A DNA stretch of 64,000 bases from assembly GCA_000149265.1 (NCBI GenBank), contig CH003277.1, positions 202,415-266,414 of the forward strand. Direction: 5' to 3'. Below the pieces are notes generated by a model that was given only the letters and a program-made list of their open reading frames with translations, ran no database searches and was not told the DNA's origin. The translations under genes and the position numbers were made by a program. Below, piece by piece: positions 63,716 through 64,000 of this stretch (position 1 is the stretch's first letter; each line of letters opens with the position of its first letter). This DNA is from Ciona savignyi. Taxonomy: Eukaryota; Chordata; Ascidiacea; Phlebobranchia; Cionidae.

Positions 63716-64000
63716 TAGAACAGGTGGCGTTGGGTAAACGGGTACGTCCATTTTACATAATATACCGACACCCCAATACCAGACGAAACAGCGATTCTAT
63801 TTTACAGACGGTTTAAAATAATAAATATTGAGGATTTTTTTCTCAAATATCCTTTTTTTTCAAAAGTATTAAGGATTTTTGTCAAATATTTTAAATATGT
63901 TTTTTTAAATACGCACTTAACGCACGGCGTCGTCCTTTTTCGCACTGTTATATACTTTTAGGCTGTTCCCACCGCATAGTCTAGCCTTTGCTTGATTGCT
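63716..64000. other. AT-rich sequence to the window end
   Basis: Nothing recognised beyond a local duplication of aaggattttt(t)gtcaaatat-like phrases at about 63830-63895. Confidence 0.5.

Overview
The window reads as a compact, AT-rich animal genome. It carries spliced, chordate-type genes with GT-AG introns and abundant short non-autonomous repeats: tRNA-derived SINEs, 8-bp-target-site MITEs and small hAT-like elements. The gene set (FYCO1, a transmembrane semaphorin, an A1CF/RBM46/RBM47 RNA-binding protein, an LDB/CLIM cofactor) and the repeat style best fit a tunicate, most likely Ciona. That assignment is inference from protein similarity and repeat character recalled from memory; no search was run.

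Layout. (1) 329-822, minus strand: the first two coding exons of FYCO1, which runs out of the window to the left. (2) 823-10894: about 10 kb between divergent genes, filled with SINE, MITE and hAT-like copies and ending in the semaphorin 5' region. (3) 10895-27626, plus strand: a complete transmembrane semaphorin of class 6 / invertebrate class 1 type. I rebuilt it as 15 coding exons, 1190 residues, with every intron phase matching. (4) 27627-38398: no convincing gene. (5) 38399-49923, plus strand: a single-copy relative of A1CF/RBM46/RBM47, with four firm coding exons (659 residues) and one further candidate N-terminal exon at 38399-38514 that joins in frame. Its last intron holds an unusual one-orientation array of tRNA-like repeats. 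(6) 49924-57485: repeat-rich intergenic DNA. (7) 57510-58628, plus strand: an LDB-type LIM-domain-binding cofactor whose whole coding region is one exon, preceded closely by a 3' splice site. (8) 58629-64000: SINE copies, then a 50-bp satellite array interrupted by a 780-bp hAT-like element with a perfect 8-bp target duplication.

The genes are not an operon and have unrelated roles: vesicle/autophagy adaptor, axon guidance, RNA binding, transcription cofactor. The less ordinary signals are the semaphorin exon 13 boundary, which is part of an intronic tandem repeat with decoy acceptors; the intronic tRNA-like array; recurrent TGACGTCA palindromes concentrated in exons; and a set of non-autonomous elements with readable target-site duplications. 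I found nothing I would call a new molecular system.
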